Numbered from the stretch's first letter, positions 7,889-15,849 are shown. The stretch: 19,249 nt of DNA from NBML01 sp029939535 (GCA_029939535.1 JAOZST010000066.1:1-19249); one strand, 5' to 3'. The notes: generated from the letters alone by a model not told the origin. Program-made: numbers and translations.

Positions 7889-8203
7889 TTACATACCAAG
7901 GTTATCGGCGGCTGCATCTTCTTCAAGATGTTTGTCCCATTTTTCTCCCCAAAGATCTGGAACAGTCTCTTCAACCTGGATAATGGAATCCCAGCTTATT
8001 CCAATCTCTGTAAAGATATCCTTAAGCACTTCTTCACTTTCGGCAAGCCAGATGCAGTACCGAACACCTTTTTCTTCGTTATAATATGTCCTTATCCATG
8101 TGCCGGCTTCAACATCTGCCAGTTTTCTCCAATTGGCCTGCACTTCGTTACAATCGATACCTGGTGTGTTATGGACCATCATATATTTATTAAGCTTAGA
8201 CAT
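7889..8203 (-). CDS. DUF4242 (SCO4226-like) small protein
   Basis: A protein of 104 residues with the ferredoxin-like dimeric alpha/beta fold of DUF4242. The beginning LNKYMMVHNTPG, the central RTYYNEEKGVRYCIWLAES strand pair and the EIGISWDSIIQVEET segment match the family. The SCO4226 member binds nickel; whether this one does is unknown. It has cysteines at residues 18 and 50. A clear AAGGAG stands seven to eight bases before the ATG. A sigma-54-type promoter at 8289-8304 points at it, and activator 2 is divergent, which suggests shared control with the main operon. The UspA gene follows. Confidence 0.75.
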   Translation of the reverse strand: MSKLNKYMMVHNTPGIDCNEVQANWRKLADVEAGTWIRTYYNEEKGVRYCIWLAESEEVLKDIFTEIGISWDSIIQVEETVPDLWGEKWDKHLEEDAAADNLGM

Positions 8204-8288
8204 TGTTATTCTCCTTTTTATCTTTTATATTATTTTTAATTTTCCCAGTAAATGCGCATTCTAAAACTGAGTTGTGAATATTTATAAT

Positions 8289-8304
8289 ATCAATAATTGT
8301 GCCA
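8289..8304 (-). promoter_or_regulatory. Candidate sigma-54 promoter of the DUF4242-UspA unit
   Basis: On the minus strand the site reads TGGCACAATTATTGAT. It has a perfect TGGCAC at -24 and, at the right spacing, TTGAT against the consensus TTGCA/T. The predicted start is near 8277, giving a leader of about 75 bases before the ATG at 8203. The adjacent gene on the other strand is a sigma-54 activator. Confidence 0.6.
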
Positions 8305-8387
8305 GTCCTTTGATATAATCTTTAAAATTATTTTAAATAATTGAAATAATAAACAATTTTAAACTAACGTTTTAAAAAAAATAAACG

Positions 8388-8417
8388 TTGACAAGATAAT
8401 GACCCCTTGATTATGCT
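8388..8417 (+). promoter_or_regulatory. Candidate sigma-70 promoter of activator 2
   Basis: TTGACA (8388-8393) is followed after 18 bases by TATGCT (8412-8417). A start near 8424 would place the dyad at 8434-8451 just downstream, where a bound protein would block transcription. Confidence 0.5.
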
Positions 8418-8433
8418 GGCACCAACACAAAGT

Positions 8434-8451
8434 GGCGCCACTGGTGGCGCC
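8434..8451. promoter_or_regulatory. Perfect 18-bp dyad in the leader of activator 2
   Basis: GGCGCCAC-TG-GTGGCGCC has 8-bp arms with a two-base centre, and is far richer in GC than its surroundings. It lies 23 bases before the ATG at 8475. A related TGGCACCA is at 8417-8424 and TTGGTGCCAA is at 10062-10071 upstream of the main operon. It is either an operator (autoregulation) or a tight hairpin in the mRNA leader. Confidence 0.55.
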
Positions 8452-8474
8452 GCAGCAGTCCAGAGGATTCTTCC

Positions 8475-9899
8475 ATGAAAAACATAGAATATGAAATACA
8501 GAATAATACTTTTTTAAAATCATTATTGAAATCCATTGGCAATGGAATTTTTATCCTTGATACCCAGGGGAAAATCATTGCCTGGAATCCAGCCATGGAA
8601 AAAATCACAGGGTACTCATCCCATGAAATAAAAGGACAAACCTGTAAAATCCTGAAATTTAATCAATGCTTTGATAAGGACTGCCCTTCGGGAATAAAAG
8701 ATTGTGGTATTCTGGAACATGGAAAAATAGAACCCATTGAATGTTTATTAAGCCATAAGAAAGGACATGTCCTCTCTGTAACAAAAAATACCAGGGTAAT
8801 AAAAAACCAGGAAAATAAAATCATTGGCATTGTTGAATCTGTTACCGATTTAACAGAAATTAAAAATGCCAGATTAAAAATGGAAGAGGCCACCCGACGT
8901 CTGGGGGAATTAAATCGCCTGGGGGGTATTATTGCCAAAAGCCAGGTGATGCAGAATGTCTTTACATTTATAAAAGCCTCTGCAGCATCCGATGCAACCA
9001 TACTCATCCAGGGGGAAAGCGGGACAGGAAAAGAACTGGTGGCAGGGGCAATTCATTCCATTGGAGAACGAAGGGACAAACCTTTAATCACCATAAACTG
9101 CAGCGCCCTTTCAGAATCCCTGCTTGAAAGCGAACTATTCGGCCACGTGAAGGGCGCCTTTACCGGTGCCAGCAAAGAACGTATCGGACGTTTTGAACAG
9201 GCCAACGGGGGCACCATATTTTTAGATGAAATAGGGGAAATTACTCCTTATATCCAGGTAAAACTTCTGCGGGTGCTCCAGCAGAAAGAGATTGAACGGG
9301 TGGGCGAATCCAGAAGCCGGAAAATTGATATCCGAATAATCACTGCCACAAACAAAGATCTCAAATCCCTTGTAGATACCGGCTTTTTTCGAGAAGATCT
9401 TTATTACCGCCTTAAAGTTTTTCCAATTTTTCTACCCCCCCTGAGAAACAGGAAAGAAGACATACCCCTTCTGGTTAACCATTTTATTAAAGTAAACAAT
9501 GAAAAATCAACCAATAAAGTAACCGGGACTGCACAACCTGTATTAAAGACCTTTATGGAATATTCCTGGCCCGGAAACATAAGGGAGTTGGCAAATGCCA
9601 TTGAACATGCCTTTGTTTTATGTTCCAACAGACAGATTGAGTTGAACGACCTTCCCATTGAAATCAGGGAACCAGATACAATTACCTGGCCTTTTGAAGA
9701 CCAGGATAAAAAACCAGCCCAGAAAAAATCAAATTTGAAAAAACCAGATCAGGATTTTCCACCCTTGACCAAAGAAAGACTCATTGCCCTGCTCCAGGAC
9801 CATGATTGGAATAAAGCCGAAGTTGCCAGACGTTCAGGTTTGAGCAGAGCTTCTATCTGGAAATATATGAAAAAATGGAACATACCTCTTCAGCCTTGA
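8475..9899 (+). CDS. Sigma-54-dependent transcriptional activator with Cys-rich PAS sensor (activator 2)
   Basis: Enhancer-binding protein of 474 residues, paralogous to activator 1. A PAS domain spans residues 5-130 with five cysteines (C57, C65, C70, C77, C90) in the region where activator 1 has its own set, though the spacing differs. The AAA+ domain has GESGTGKE (180-187), GAFTGA (227-232), the Walker B sequence IFLDEIGE and WPGNIREL. A Lys-rich linker leads to the C-terminal Fis helix-turn-helix (about 430-470). There is no receiver domain. It lies between two candidate sigma-54 promoters, one backwards to DUF4242-UspA (8289-8304) and one forwards to the tusA-qmo-metVF operon (10335-10350), and probably serves both. 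The start ATG at 8475 has AGAGGA upstream. A long hairpin follows at 9939-9976. Confidence 0.93.
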   Translation: MKNIEYEIQNNTFLKSLLKSIGNGIFILDTQGKIIAWNPAMEKITGYSSHEIKGQTCKILKFNQCFDKDCPSGIKDCGILEHGKIEPIECLLSHKKGHVLSVTKNTRVIKNQENKIIGIVESVTDLTEIKNARLKMEEATRRLGELNRLGGIIAKSQVMQNVFTFIKASAASDATILIQGESGTGKELVAGAIHSIGERRDKPLITINCSALSESLLESELFGHVKGAFTGASKERIGRFEQANGGTIFLDEIGEITPYIQVKLLRVLQQKEIERVGESRSRKIDIRIITATNKDLKSLVDTGFFREDLYYRLKVFPIFLPPLRNRKEDIPLLVNHFIKVNNEKSTNKVTGTAQPVLKTFMEYSWPGNIRELANAIEHAFVLCSNRQIELNDLPIEIREPDTITWPFEDQDKKPAQKKSNLKKPDQDFPPLTKERLIALLQDHDWNKAEVARRSGLSRASIWKYMKKWNIPLQP

Positions 9900-9938
9900 T
9901 TTTTTCCGACCTGTGAGCTTGAAACTGAAAAGGAAGGA

Positions 9939-9976
9939 TCCGGGGCAGCTACTGGCGGTATATAAGCTGCCCCGGA
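9939..9976 (+). terminator. Long GC-rich hairpin downstream of activator 2
   Basis: TCCGGGGCAGCT (9939-9950) pairs exactly with AGCTGCCCCGGA (9965-9976), a 12-bp stem with a 14-base loop, 40 bases after the activator stop. There is no T-run after it, so it is not a classical intrinsic terminator. It could protect the 3' end or be part of a longer structured RNA. Confidence covers the hairpin rather than its function. Confidence 0.5.
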
Positions 9977-10334
9977 AGACGGTGAGGTGGTTAATCAGAT
10001 TATGGAGGTAAGTAAATGATTTTACTTTTTATCTGATACCTGAAATGTGGACAATGCATACTTGGTGCCAACCTGATATTTTATGAGTATTTTTTTTTAC
10101 TTCCTTATTTCATAGTAGTTTCAAAAAAATTTTAAAAAAAACAAACATTTTTACTCCATTTAAAGTAACGCTGAACCCAAACAAGTAGCGCAACCATAAC
10201 GTTACTATTCTAAGTATTGACAATTTTCAAACAAGCCCTTGCTCTTATGTTTTACATACTTTAAAGAGTAAAACCCAGAGCCTGACAGGCATCATGGACA
10301 ATTTACATGATTGCATTTTTGATTTTTCCAATTC
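9977..10334 (+). other. Noncoding upstream region of the main operon with dyads
   Basis: No supported gene. It contains a nested hairpin: ATCAGAT (9994-10000) with ATCTGAT (10031-10037) around AGTAAA (10011-10016) and TTTACT (10021-10026). It also has a TTGGTGCCAA near-palindrome (10062-10071) resembling the sequence before activator 2, and an inverted pair AGTAACG (10164-10170) and CGTTACT (10200-10206), which lies 130-170 bases upstream of the sigma-54 promoter. The last two are good candidates for activator-binding sites. Confidence 0.45.
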
Positions 10335-10350
10335 TGGCATTAACCTTGCT
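10335..10350 (+). promoter_or_regulatory. Sigma-54 (-24/-12) promoter of the tusA-qmo-metVF operon
   Basis: TGGCATTAACCTTGCT matches the consensus at TGGCA and at TTGCT with exact spacing; it is the best such site in the window. The predicted start is near 10361, about 61 bases before the first ATG at 10422. Activator 2 is the neighbouring upstream gene, and possible enhancer dyads lie 130-270 bases upstream. Confidence 0.75.
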
Positions 10351-10421
10351 CTTGGCACTTGATGGAAAATTAACACTGCATCTTAGTTCCTAGGATGCCA
10401 TATAAATAAAAGGAGAATACA

Positions 10422-10670
10422 ATGACAGATTTAAATTCAATAGAATCATCAGATCAGGTTGACGCAAGAGGCAGTGCATGTCCCGGACCCTTACTTGAAG
10501 CAAAAAAAGGCATTGGCAAAGTCCAGGTAGGCCAGACCCTTGAAATTCTTTCCAATGATGCTGGAACCAGAAATGATATTCCTGCATGGGCAGGAAAGGT
10601 AGGACATGATTACCTTGGTTTTCTGGAAGCTGACGGTTATGACAGGCATTTTGTAATTCGAAAAAAATAG
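10422..10670 (+). CDS. TusA-family sulfur-carrier protein
   Basis: A protein of 82 residues with the TusA/SirA fold. VDARGSACPGP places the persulfide-forming cysteine at C20 in the intact CPxP motif (CPGP). LLEAKKGIGKVQVGQTLEILSND and the DIPAWAGKVGHDYLG helix follow as in the family. TusA proteins pass sulfane sulfur between enzymes in tRNA thiolation, molybdenum-cofactor and dissimilatory sulfur pathways. As first gene of an operon of Hdr/Qmo and MetVF proteins it may carry sulfur or act as a redox-linked partner protein; the role here is unknown. AAAGGAGA lies six to seven bases before the ATG. The MvhD-like gene follows after 11 bases. Confidence 0.88.
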   Translation: MTDLNSIESSDQVDARGSACPGPLLEAKKGIGKVQVGQTLEILSNDAGTRNDIPAWAGKVGHDYLGFLEADGYDRHFVIRKK

Positions 10671-10681
10671 GGGATTATCCC

Positions 10682-11107
10682 ATGGCCAATCAGGACAAAG
10701 AGACGAATCAACCGAAGATTATCATCCTTGCCACAGAAGCCTGTGCCTATCCCGGCGCCAACTCTGTGGGGCAGGCCCATTCTTCCTATCCTGCCAACAC
10801 CTATATCTTAAGGGTCAGGGCACCTGTCCTGTTTCCTGAAGAGTTCTATATAGACTGTTTCAGAAAAGGGTGTGCCGGTATTATCATCATGTCCTGCGGA
10901 GAGGAATGCCCCTATGAAGGAGCATATCATGCCCTGGCAAAACGGCTGGACAATGTCTACAAGCTCATGAAAGAAAAAAATATCGATATTAAACGGCTGC
11001 GTCTGACATCCATCTGTACGGTTTGCAACAGGGCATTCCTCAATGAAATTAATATGATGAATACACTTGTTCAAGAGCTGGGCCCCCCTGTTTTAACTGA
11101 AAGCTAA
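10682..11107 (+). CDS. MvhD/FlpD-like iron-sulfur electron-transfer protein
   Basis: A protein of 141 residues related to MvhD, the [2Fe-2S] protein that links hydrogenase or other donors to HdrA, and to the C-terminal part of QmoB. The matches are ACAYPGANSVGQ near residues 20-31, YPANTYILRV near 36-45, and GIIIMSCGEECPYEGAYHA near 66-84. Cysteines are C21, C59, C64, C72, C76, C112 and C115. The usual C-S-G-R cysteine of MvhD is missing (RAPVL at this place), and a C-T-V-C pair near the C-terminus is added. The cofactor may thus differ from canonical MvhD. It sits directly before the two HdrA-like genes, so it is likely their electron partner, and together with the HdrA at 12473 it equals a split QmoB. 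Confidence 0.82.
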   Translation: MANQDKETNQPKIIILATEACAYPGANSVGQAHSSYPANTYILRVRAPVLFPEEFYIDCFRKGCAGIIIMSCGEECPYEGAYHALAKRLDNVYKLMKEKNIDIKRLRLTSICTVCNRAFLNEINMMNTLVQELGPPVLTES

Positions 11108-11158
11108 ACTGCTTATAAAACCCAATTAAATTCCGTCCTAAAATATACGAGGCAACGT

Positions 11159-12451
11159 ATGAACTTAGAAAAAAAGCAAGTATTTGATACCATCGTCGTT
11201 GGTGGGGGAATTGCAGGCTTACAAACGGCTCTAGACCTTGGCGATCAGGGATTTAAAGTCGCAATCGTTGAAAAGGATGCCACCATTGGCGGGAAAATGA
11301 TCCGTCTTGCCAAAGTGTTTCCAACTCTTGACTGTGCAAGCTGTATTACAACGCCGAAAATGTCTGCTGCGGCGCATCATGATAATATTACCCTGTTTAC
11401 CTTTTGTACACTTAATTCACTTGACCGCCAGGGAACTAATAAAGTTAGCGCTTCCGTTACACAGCAGCCAAGATATGTTGACCCTGACAAATGCATTGGC
11501 TGCCGCCAGTGTGAATACAATTGTCCGGTTTATGTGCCTGATGAAGAACAGGGCAACCTTACCCTGAGAAAATCTGTCTATATCCCATTTTCCAATGCCA
11601 TTCCCCAATTGGCTCTGATTGATGTTGAAAACTGCACCCTGTGCGGCAAATGTGCAAAAGTCTGCCCCACAGATGCCATTGATTACTTTCAGAAACCTGA
11701 AGATTTCACCCTGGAAGCAAAAACAGCCGTTGTGACAACAGGATTCAACCTGTCATCCGTGGATCAGAAAAAAGAGTACGGCCAGGGCAAAATTGAAAAT
11801 GTTATCACCTCCCTTCAAATGGAAAGAATCCTGGCACCCCATGGCCCGTACATGAGGGCTCTCCGTCCGTCGGACGGAAAAGAACCAGAGTCCATCGCCT
11901 TTGTACAATGTGCCGGGTCCAGGGATAAATCCCTGGGTATTTCCTATTGTTCAAGGGTTTGCTGCATGTATGCCATCAAACAATGCATGCTCCTTTCCGG
12001 CTCCCTTCCCCTGGCTGACCTGACCATTTATTATATGGATATCAGGGCCTTTGGAAAAGGATATGAACAATTTTACCAGAATGCAAAAGCCATGGGCATT
12101 GAATTTGTAAAAGGAAAAATTGCATCCATTGAAGAGGGCGAAGACCAGGCAGTCTCACTGAAATATGAAGCCCAGGAAGAGGATGGAAGGCTTGCCACAA
12201 GGGAACATGATCTGGTTATTCTCTCCCTTGGCATTGTTCCTGAATGGGACCCAGCCGGCATCTGTGATATTTCCAAGGATTCTGATGCCTTTATCCAATG
12301 CAAAATGCCAAAAATTGCACCCACTATCACCAGTCTTGAGGGGGTATTTACCGCCGGGGTTGCTTCCGGGCCAAAAGATATTGTTGATACCATCTGCGAA
12401 TCCGGCGCTGCTGCCATGGAAGCATCAAACTATATGAAAAACCATCATTAA
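11159..12451 (+). CDS. HdrA/QmoA-like FAD iron-sulfur oxidoreductase
   Basis: A cytoplasmic flavoprotein of 430 residues. The FAD dinucleotide motif is at residues 15-20 (GGGIAG). LDCASCITTPKM at 58-69 is the Cys pair of HdrA/QmoA proteins. Two ferredoxin motifs follow, C112/115/118/122 and C159/162/165/169, each CxxCxxCxxxCP. A second Cys-rich stretch, CSRVCCMYAIKQC, lies near residues 264-276, and a C-terminal FAD segment includes GVFTAGVASGPKD. Compared with full HdrA it lacks the N-terminal CHCG domain, which matches QmoA in size. It should pass electrons between the second HdrA-like protein, MvhD and the QmoC-like subunit. A GAGG lies six bases before the ATG. The next gene follows after 21 bases. 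Confidence 0.9.
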   Translation: MNLEKKQVFDTIVVGGGIAGLQTALDLGDQGFKVAIVEKDATIGGKMIRLAKVFPTLDCASCITTPKMSAAAHHDNITLFTFCTLNSLDRQGTNKVSASVTQQPRYVDPDKCIGCRQCEYNCPVYVPDEEQGNLTLRKSVYIPFSNAIPQLALIDVENCTLCGKCAKVCPTDAIDYFQKPEDFTLEAKTAVVTTGFNLSSVDQKKEYGQGKIENVITSLQMERILAPHGPYMRALRPSDGKEPESIAFVQCAGSRDKSLGISYCSRVCCMYAIKQCMLLSGSLPLADLTIYYMDIRAFGKGYEQFYQNAKAMGIEFVKGKIASIEEGEDQAVSLKYEAQEEDGRLATREHDLVILSLGIVPEWDPAGICDISKDSDAFIQCKMPKIAPTITSLEGVFTAGVASGPKDIVDTICESGAAAMEASNYMKNHH

Positions 12452-12472
12452 TAATTAGAGCGAGATCCTATT

Positions 12473-14368
12473 ATGAGTAACGATAATGAACTAGAGCAAA
12501 AGGATATGCCGTCCGGGGATGATATAGCGGATGCCAGTGCCGCTGATACAGATACCAGTGAAAAAGTAGGTGTGTATATCTGTCACTGCGGTGGTAATAT
12601 TTCCGATCATGTAGATGTTGAAAAAGTTGCAGAAAACATAAAAAATCTGCCCGGCGTCTGTAAAGTTCACACCAATTCGTTCATGTGTTCTGATCCAGGT
12701 CAGGAATTGATTGAAAAAGATATTAAAAGCGGGGCAATTAATCGTGTGGTTGTTGCATCCTGTGCTCCCAGCCTCCATGAAACAACTTTCAGGGGTGCCA
12801 TCAAAAGAGCTGAGATGAATCCCTACCTTTATGAACATGCCAATATCAGGGAACAGGTCTCCTGGGTTCATGATGGTGATCCTGCCACCAGCAAGGCCAG
12901 TGTCCTTGTGGAAGCAGCCATAGAAAAGGCCAAGGGACTTGTACCCCTGGACCCCATCCGGGTGGAGGCAAAGAGGCATGTCACCATTGTAGGCGGAGGC
13001 ATTGCCGGCATGCGGGCCAGTATTGATCTGGTAAAGCAGGGCTTTTCAGTGGCAATTATTGAAAAATCACCGTTTATAGGAGGCCAGGCAGCTAAACTTG
13101 ACCAGCTCCATCCATCTCTTGAGTCTGCCAAAGACCTGATTTACGAACTTTTTACAGCCATCTCAAAGGAAGAAAGCATTGAGATTCACACCAATGCTGA
13201 AATGAGTTCATTTAATGGCTATATTGGTAATTTTGAATATACAATCACAAAAACACCCTTTGAAGCCGGGGGAAAATCCCATGGCCAGTTTGTTGAAGGC
13301 CTGGGTGTGTTTATCAAAGACACACAAAAAGAATCAACAGAAATATCCATAAAAACAGGTGCCATCATAATGGCAACAGGTTTTGACACCTATACACCTG
13401 CCAAAGGTGAATTCGGATTCAATGATCTGGAGGGCGTGACCACTCTTCAGCAATTTATTCTTGATTATAAACATGCTGAAACAAAGGATGGAATCCTCTA
13501 CCTTAATAATCGCAAAATCAACAGAATAGCCTTTATTCATTGTGTTGGAAGCCGCCAGATCCCGGGTATCCATAAACCTGCTGAGGATGGCAGCCTCAAT
13601 GAATACTGTTCCCGGACATGCTGTACAGCAACTCTTCAGGCCGCAGGTCGAATAAAAAGAACCTGCCCCAATACAGATGTATTTGATTATTACAGGGATA
13701 TCAGGACCTATGGACGATTCCAGGAAGACATCTATGACGATGCTTCTGAAAAAGGAATACTGTTTTTCAGGTACGAGCCAGACTCCCAGCCTGAAATCAC
13801 AGCCAATACTGATGGCAGGTTCCCCATAAATATAAAAGTTAAAGATGTATTAACCTTTAATGAAGAGCTTGAAACAGATGTGGATCTGGTTGTACTGGCA
13901 ACGGGCATGGTTCCCAACACCATTACCAGTATGGTGGAAATGATGAAACTTCCCGTTGGTGCAGATAAATTTTTACAGGAGGTACATCCCAAGCTGAGAC
14001 CAGTGGAAGTTGCCAACACAGGAATTCTCCTGGCCGGGACATGCCAGGCTCCCATGGATATCACCGAGGCCTGTGCTGCAGCCCAGGCTGCATCTGTCAA
14101 GACAGCAGCCCTTCTAGGCAAGGGCTTTGTTGAGCTGGATCCCTTTGTGGCCCAGGTCAACCCTGATCTTTGCAAGGGACATGGCGAATGTATCAAAGTC
14201 TGTCCTGTAAATAATGCCATTACCATTGAAACAACTGCAGAAGTCAACCCTGCTCTTTGTACGGGTTGTGGCATCTGTACAGCTGTCTGCCCTGAAAATG
14301 CAATTGATGTAAAGGGATGGTCTTTAAAAGAATACGTCAAAATGGTTGATGCCATCCTTGCCGCATAA
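12473..14368 (+). CDS. hdrA: HdrA-type FAD-binding heterodisulfide-reductase subunit (QmoB-like)
   Basis: A protein of 631 residues covering the standard HdrA core. It has the N-terminal ICHCGGNISDHVDV motif (about residue 36), SFMCSDPGQ, VVASCAPSLHETTF and NIREQVSWVH, then an FAD GGGIAGMRA segment near 174-182, and CSRTCCTATLQAAG near 381-394. The C-terminus carries two ferredoxin motifs: CKGHGEC...C, with C567, H570, C573 and C577, and CTGCGIC...C, with C596/599/602/606. The first has His in place of the second cysteine. The ferredoxin insertion that HdrA normally has after the first half of the FAD domain is missing here; equivalent clusters are in the preceding gene. About 25 acidic, low-complexity residues precede the conserved part. 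It is a candidate bifurcating flavin site, but bifurcation is not shown. Confidence 0.92.
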   Translation: MSNDNELEQKDMPSGDDIADASAADTDTSEKVGVYICHCGGNISDHVDVEKVAENIKNLPGVCKVHTNSFMCSDPGQELIEKDIKSGAINRVVVASCAPSLHETTFRGAIKRAEMNPYLYEHANIREQVSWVHDGDPATSKASVLVEAAIEKAKGLVPLDPIRVEAKRHVTIVGGGIAGMRASIDLVKQGFSVAIIEKSPFIGGQAAKLDQLHPSLESAKDLIYELFTAISKEESIEIHTNAEMSSFNGYIGNFEYTITKTPFEAGGKSHGQFVEGLGVFIKDTQKESTEISIKTGAIIMATGFDTYTPAKGEFGFNDLEGVTTLQQFILDYKHAETKDGILYLNNRKINRIAFIHCVGSRQIPGIHKPAEDGSLNEYCSRTCCTATLQAAGRIKRTCPNTDVFDYYRDIRTYGRFQEDIYDDASEKGILFFRYEPDSQPEITANTDGRFPINIKVKDVLTFNEELETDVDLVVLATGMVPNTITSMVEMMKLPVGADKFLQEVHPKLRPVEVANTGILLAGTCQAPMDITEACAAAQAASVKTAALLGKGFVELDPFVAQVNPDLCKGHGECIKVCPVNNAITIETTAEVNPALCTGCGICTAVCPENAIDVKGWSLKEYVKMVDAILAA

Positions 14369-14381
14369 GGAGATATTGCTC

Positions 14382-14669
14382 ATGGAAAAGAAAAACAACG
14401 ACAAAGAAAAACTCAAGGCCCTGCGCCAGGAAAGGGCCGCTTATATTGAAAACGCAAGAGAAAAAATAAAAACAAACAATAAATTATTTAAAAAAATAAA
14501 AGCACAGATTAAGGACCAGGCAATGACAATCCCCCAGATTGCCCTTGAGATAAAAGAGCCGGCCTCAAAGGTCCTGGTATATGTCTCAGGTCTTAAAAAA
14601 TTCGGCATGGCCGTTGAAAAAGAAAAAGACGGCGATTATTACAAATACCAACTGTCTTCAACAGATTAG
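14382..14669 (+). CDS. Small winged-helix-like protein of unknown function
   Basis: A protein of 95 residues started at the ATG at 14382, ten bases behind AAGGAG; an upstream ATG at 14346 overlaps the previous gene and has no such site. The first 45 residues are very Lys/Glu-rich and probably a charged helix or coiled coil. The remainder (TIPQIALEIKEPASKVLVYVSGLKKFGMAVEKEKDGDYYKYQL) looks like a winged helix-turn-helix: three helices and a beta wing. It may be DNA-binding or a protein-interaction module. Its position inside a Qmo-like operon, between the HdrA and QmoC-like genes, suggests an accessory subunit or regulator. I do not know a characterised homologue. Confidence 0.7.
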   Translation: MEKKNNDKEKLKALRQERAAYIENAREKIKTNNKLFKKIKAQIKDQAMTIPQIALEIKEPASKVLVYVSGLKKFGMAVEKEKDGDYYKYQLSSTD

Positions 14670-14688
14670 ATAAAAATGGAGAACACTT

Positions 14689-15849
14689 ATGAGTTCTAAG
14701 GTGAATCCCGATATTATGAAATTAATGGGGGAATATGGTGCCCAGAGCGCAACTTCCTGTTTTAATTGTGGCAACTGCACCGCGGTTTGCTCCCTGTCAA
14801 CCGAGAATACTCCTTTTCCAAGGAAAGTGATCCGATACCTTCAGCTGGGCCTTACGGACAAACTTGCCCAGAGCCCGGAACCATGGATGTGCTATTACTG
14901 CGGTGACTGCTCTGATACCTGTCCCAGGGATGCTGATCCCGGAGAAGTGATGATGGGACTGCGCCGCTATATGACATCCACCTATGACTGGACAGGAATA
15001 TCCCGGTTATTTTACACCTCCAAAATCTTTGAAATAATGTCTATTATAGTCGTTGCCCTGCTGGTAGGCCTGGGGTTTTTCTTTTTTCACGGACCCATGC
15101 TGATAGACAGAGTGGCACTCAACGTTTTTGCCCCCAATACGGTTATTGAGATTCTTGACCTGATTATGCTTGGGGTGCTGTCCTTTTTCCTGCTTTCCAA
15201 TGCCTTCCGCCTGGCAAAGGGGGTCATGGGGAATGCCGGTCAGTATATAGAACATATTGACAAGGATAAAAGTCCGGCTATACTTATTTTTGGGATACCC
15301 CTTTATGATTATTATAAAGAGTTAAAAGAGTTTATAATCCACTTTGCCACCCAGAAAAAATTCAACTCCTGTGAAGATAAACAGCAGAAAATCCTGTGGA
15401 TTAATCATCTTTTGATCATGACCGGATATTCAACCATATTTCTGCTGGTTGTTGTGGGACTCAGATGGTTTCAACGGGATGAAATTCTTTCCATCTATAA
15501 TCCCATCCGTTTGCTGGGATACTATTCAACCTTTGCCATTTTATACGGCACCACCTATGCCATGATCGGAAGACTTAAAAAAAGTGCCCGACCCTACATG
15601 AAAACCCATTCAACTGACTGGGCATTTCTCATTCTTTTGTGGCTGACAACCTTTACGGGAATTTTAATCCACTTTACACGGCTTTTAGGAATGCCGTTGA
15701 GTACCTATTACATTTATGTTATTCATTTAATGATTGCAGTGCCCATGCTGGTAATTGAGGTTCCCTTTGCAAAATGGACCCACCAATTATACCGGCCCCT
15801 GGTATTGTATCTCATGAAAGTAAAACAGCGCGCATTAAATTTAAATTAA
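14689..15849 (+). CDS. QmoC-like membrane subunit: HdrC-type iron-sulfur domain fused to cytochrome b-type membrane domain
   Basis: A protein of 386 residues. The N-terminal HdrC-like domain has two [4Fe-4S] motifs, C24/27/30/34 and C68/71/74/78. The C-terminal half has about six membrane segments, near residues 116-134, 147-165, 245-263, 285-302, 318-337 and 344-362. It includes His residues in NHLL, IHF and IHLM that could bind haem b, as in HdrE/NarI-type proteins. In sulfate reducers QmoC connects QmoAB to menaquinone. It lies 19 bases after the winged-helix gene, and it is what makes this cluster membrane-linked, unlike soluble HdrABC-MetVF systems. No apr or sat genes are nearby, so this is a Qmo paralogue with a different role. 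Confidence 0.9.
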   Translation: MSSKVNPDIMKLMGEYGAQSATSCFNCGNCTAVCSLSTENTPFPRKVIRYLQLGLTDKLAQSPEPWMCYYCGDCSDTCPRDADPGEVMMGLRRYMTSTYDWTGISRLFYTSKIFEIMSIIVVALLVGLGFFFFHGPMLIDRVALNVFAPNTVIEILDLIMLGVLSFFLLSNAFRLAKGVMGNAGQYIEHIDKDKSPAILIFGIPLYDYYKELKEFIIHFATQKKFNSCEDKQQKILWINHLLIMTGYSTIFLLVVVGLRWFQRDEILSIYNPIRLLGYYSTFAILYGTTYAMIGRLKKSARPYMKTHSTDWAFLILLWLTTFTGILIHFTRLLGMPLSTYYIYVIHLMIAVPMLVIEVPFAKWTHQLYRPLVLYLMKVKQRALNLN

